Shown in pieces: positions 63,840 to 64,000 of a stretch of DNA of 64,000 nt; the first letter of the stretch is position 1; each line of letters opens with the position of its first letter. The stretch spans positions 179,501-243,500 of the forward strand of contig CACKJD010000001.1 of NCBI GenBank assembly GCA_902600485.1. Reading direction: 5' to 3'. The stretch is from an uncultured Pelagibacteraceae bacterium (GTDB taxonomy: Bacteria > Pseudomonadota > Alphaproteobacteria > Pelagibacterales > Pelagibacteraceae). A program made the translations under genes and the position numbers. The notes below the pieces were generated by a model, which did not search any database, was not told the DNA's origin, and was given only the letters and a program-made list of their open reading frames with translations.

Positions 63840-64000
63840 TTTTTTAAAAATTCTGCTACCTTTTCCCTCATTTCAAAAGCTTTTTCAAACATAATCATAT
63901 GTCCACAATCATTTAAAATCTCAGTTTTTGAGTTTTTTATTAAATTAGCAAATTTTTTTCCATTTTCAGTTGGCACCATTTTATCAAGTGCTCCAAAAAT
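63836..64000 (-). CDS. C-terminal fragment of an alpha/beta hydrolase (continues beyond window)
   Basis: Minus-strand translation [54 protein letters not shown], with typical D...[10 protein letters not shown]; stop overlaps the dmdA ATG (ATGA). Confidence 0.8.
   Translation of the reverse strand: MFGALDKMVPTENGKKFANLIKNSKTEILNDCGHMIMFEKAFEMREKVAEFLKK

Overview
This 64 kb window is AT-rich and gene-dense. It looks like a core chromosomal segment of a SAR11 / Candidatus Pelagibacter-type alphaproteobacterium; that call rests on composition, gene content, gene order and protein families read by eye, with no database search. I support about 64 protein-coding genes, the last truncated by the window edge. 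The main blocks are: an RND efflux pair; gpmA; tsaE-amgK-murU-like; ahcY; a ChvG/ChvI-type two-component system; polA; bioY; regA-like; a polyamine cassette (ornithine decarboxylase, deoxyhypusine-synthase-like protein, agmatinase-like protein); rpmB; pyrD; class-I lysS; trkH; ampG-like; NlpC/P60; a TPR-sulfotransferase; hisC-tyrA divergent from metX-metW with a SAM-II riboswitch; rplU-rpmA-obgE-proBA-nadD-rsfS-ctpA-rppH; and a ~22 kb minus-strand array (dmdA-asd-sdhCDAB-mmsA-mdh-sucCDAB-lpdA-priA-atpHAGDC). I saw no rRNA, tRNA, CRISPR array, transposase, integrase or phage genes. I found no clearly new multi-gene system. The best second-look items are non-coding or architectural: a hairpin plus U-tract and possible 12-aa uORF in the speC leader, a compact SAM-II leader with a competing A7/U7 hairpin, a predicted leaderless rpmB mRNA, and six of six convergent gene junctions that overlap or abut. 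Among proteins, the DHS-like protein that keeps its catalytic Lys and the TPR-sulfotransferase stand out.
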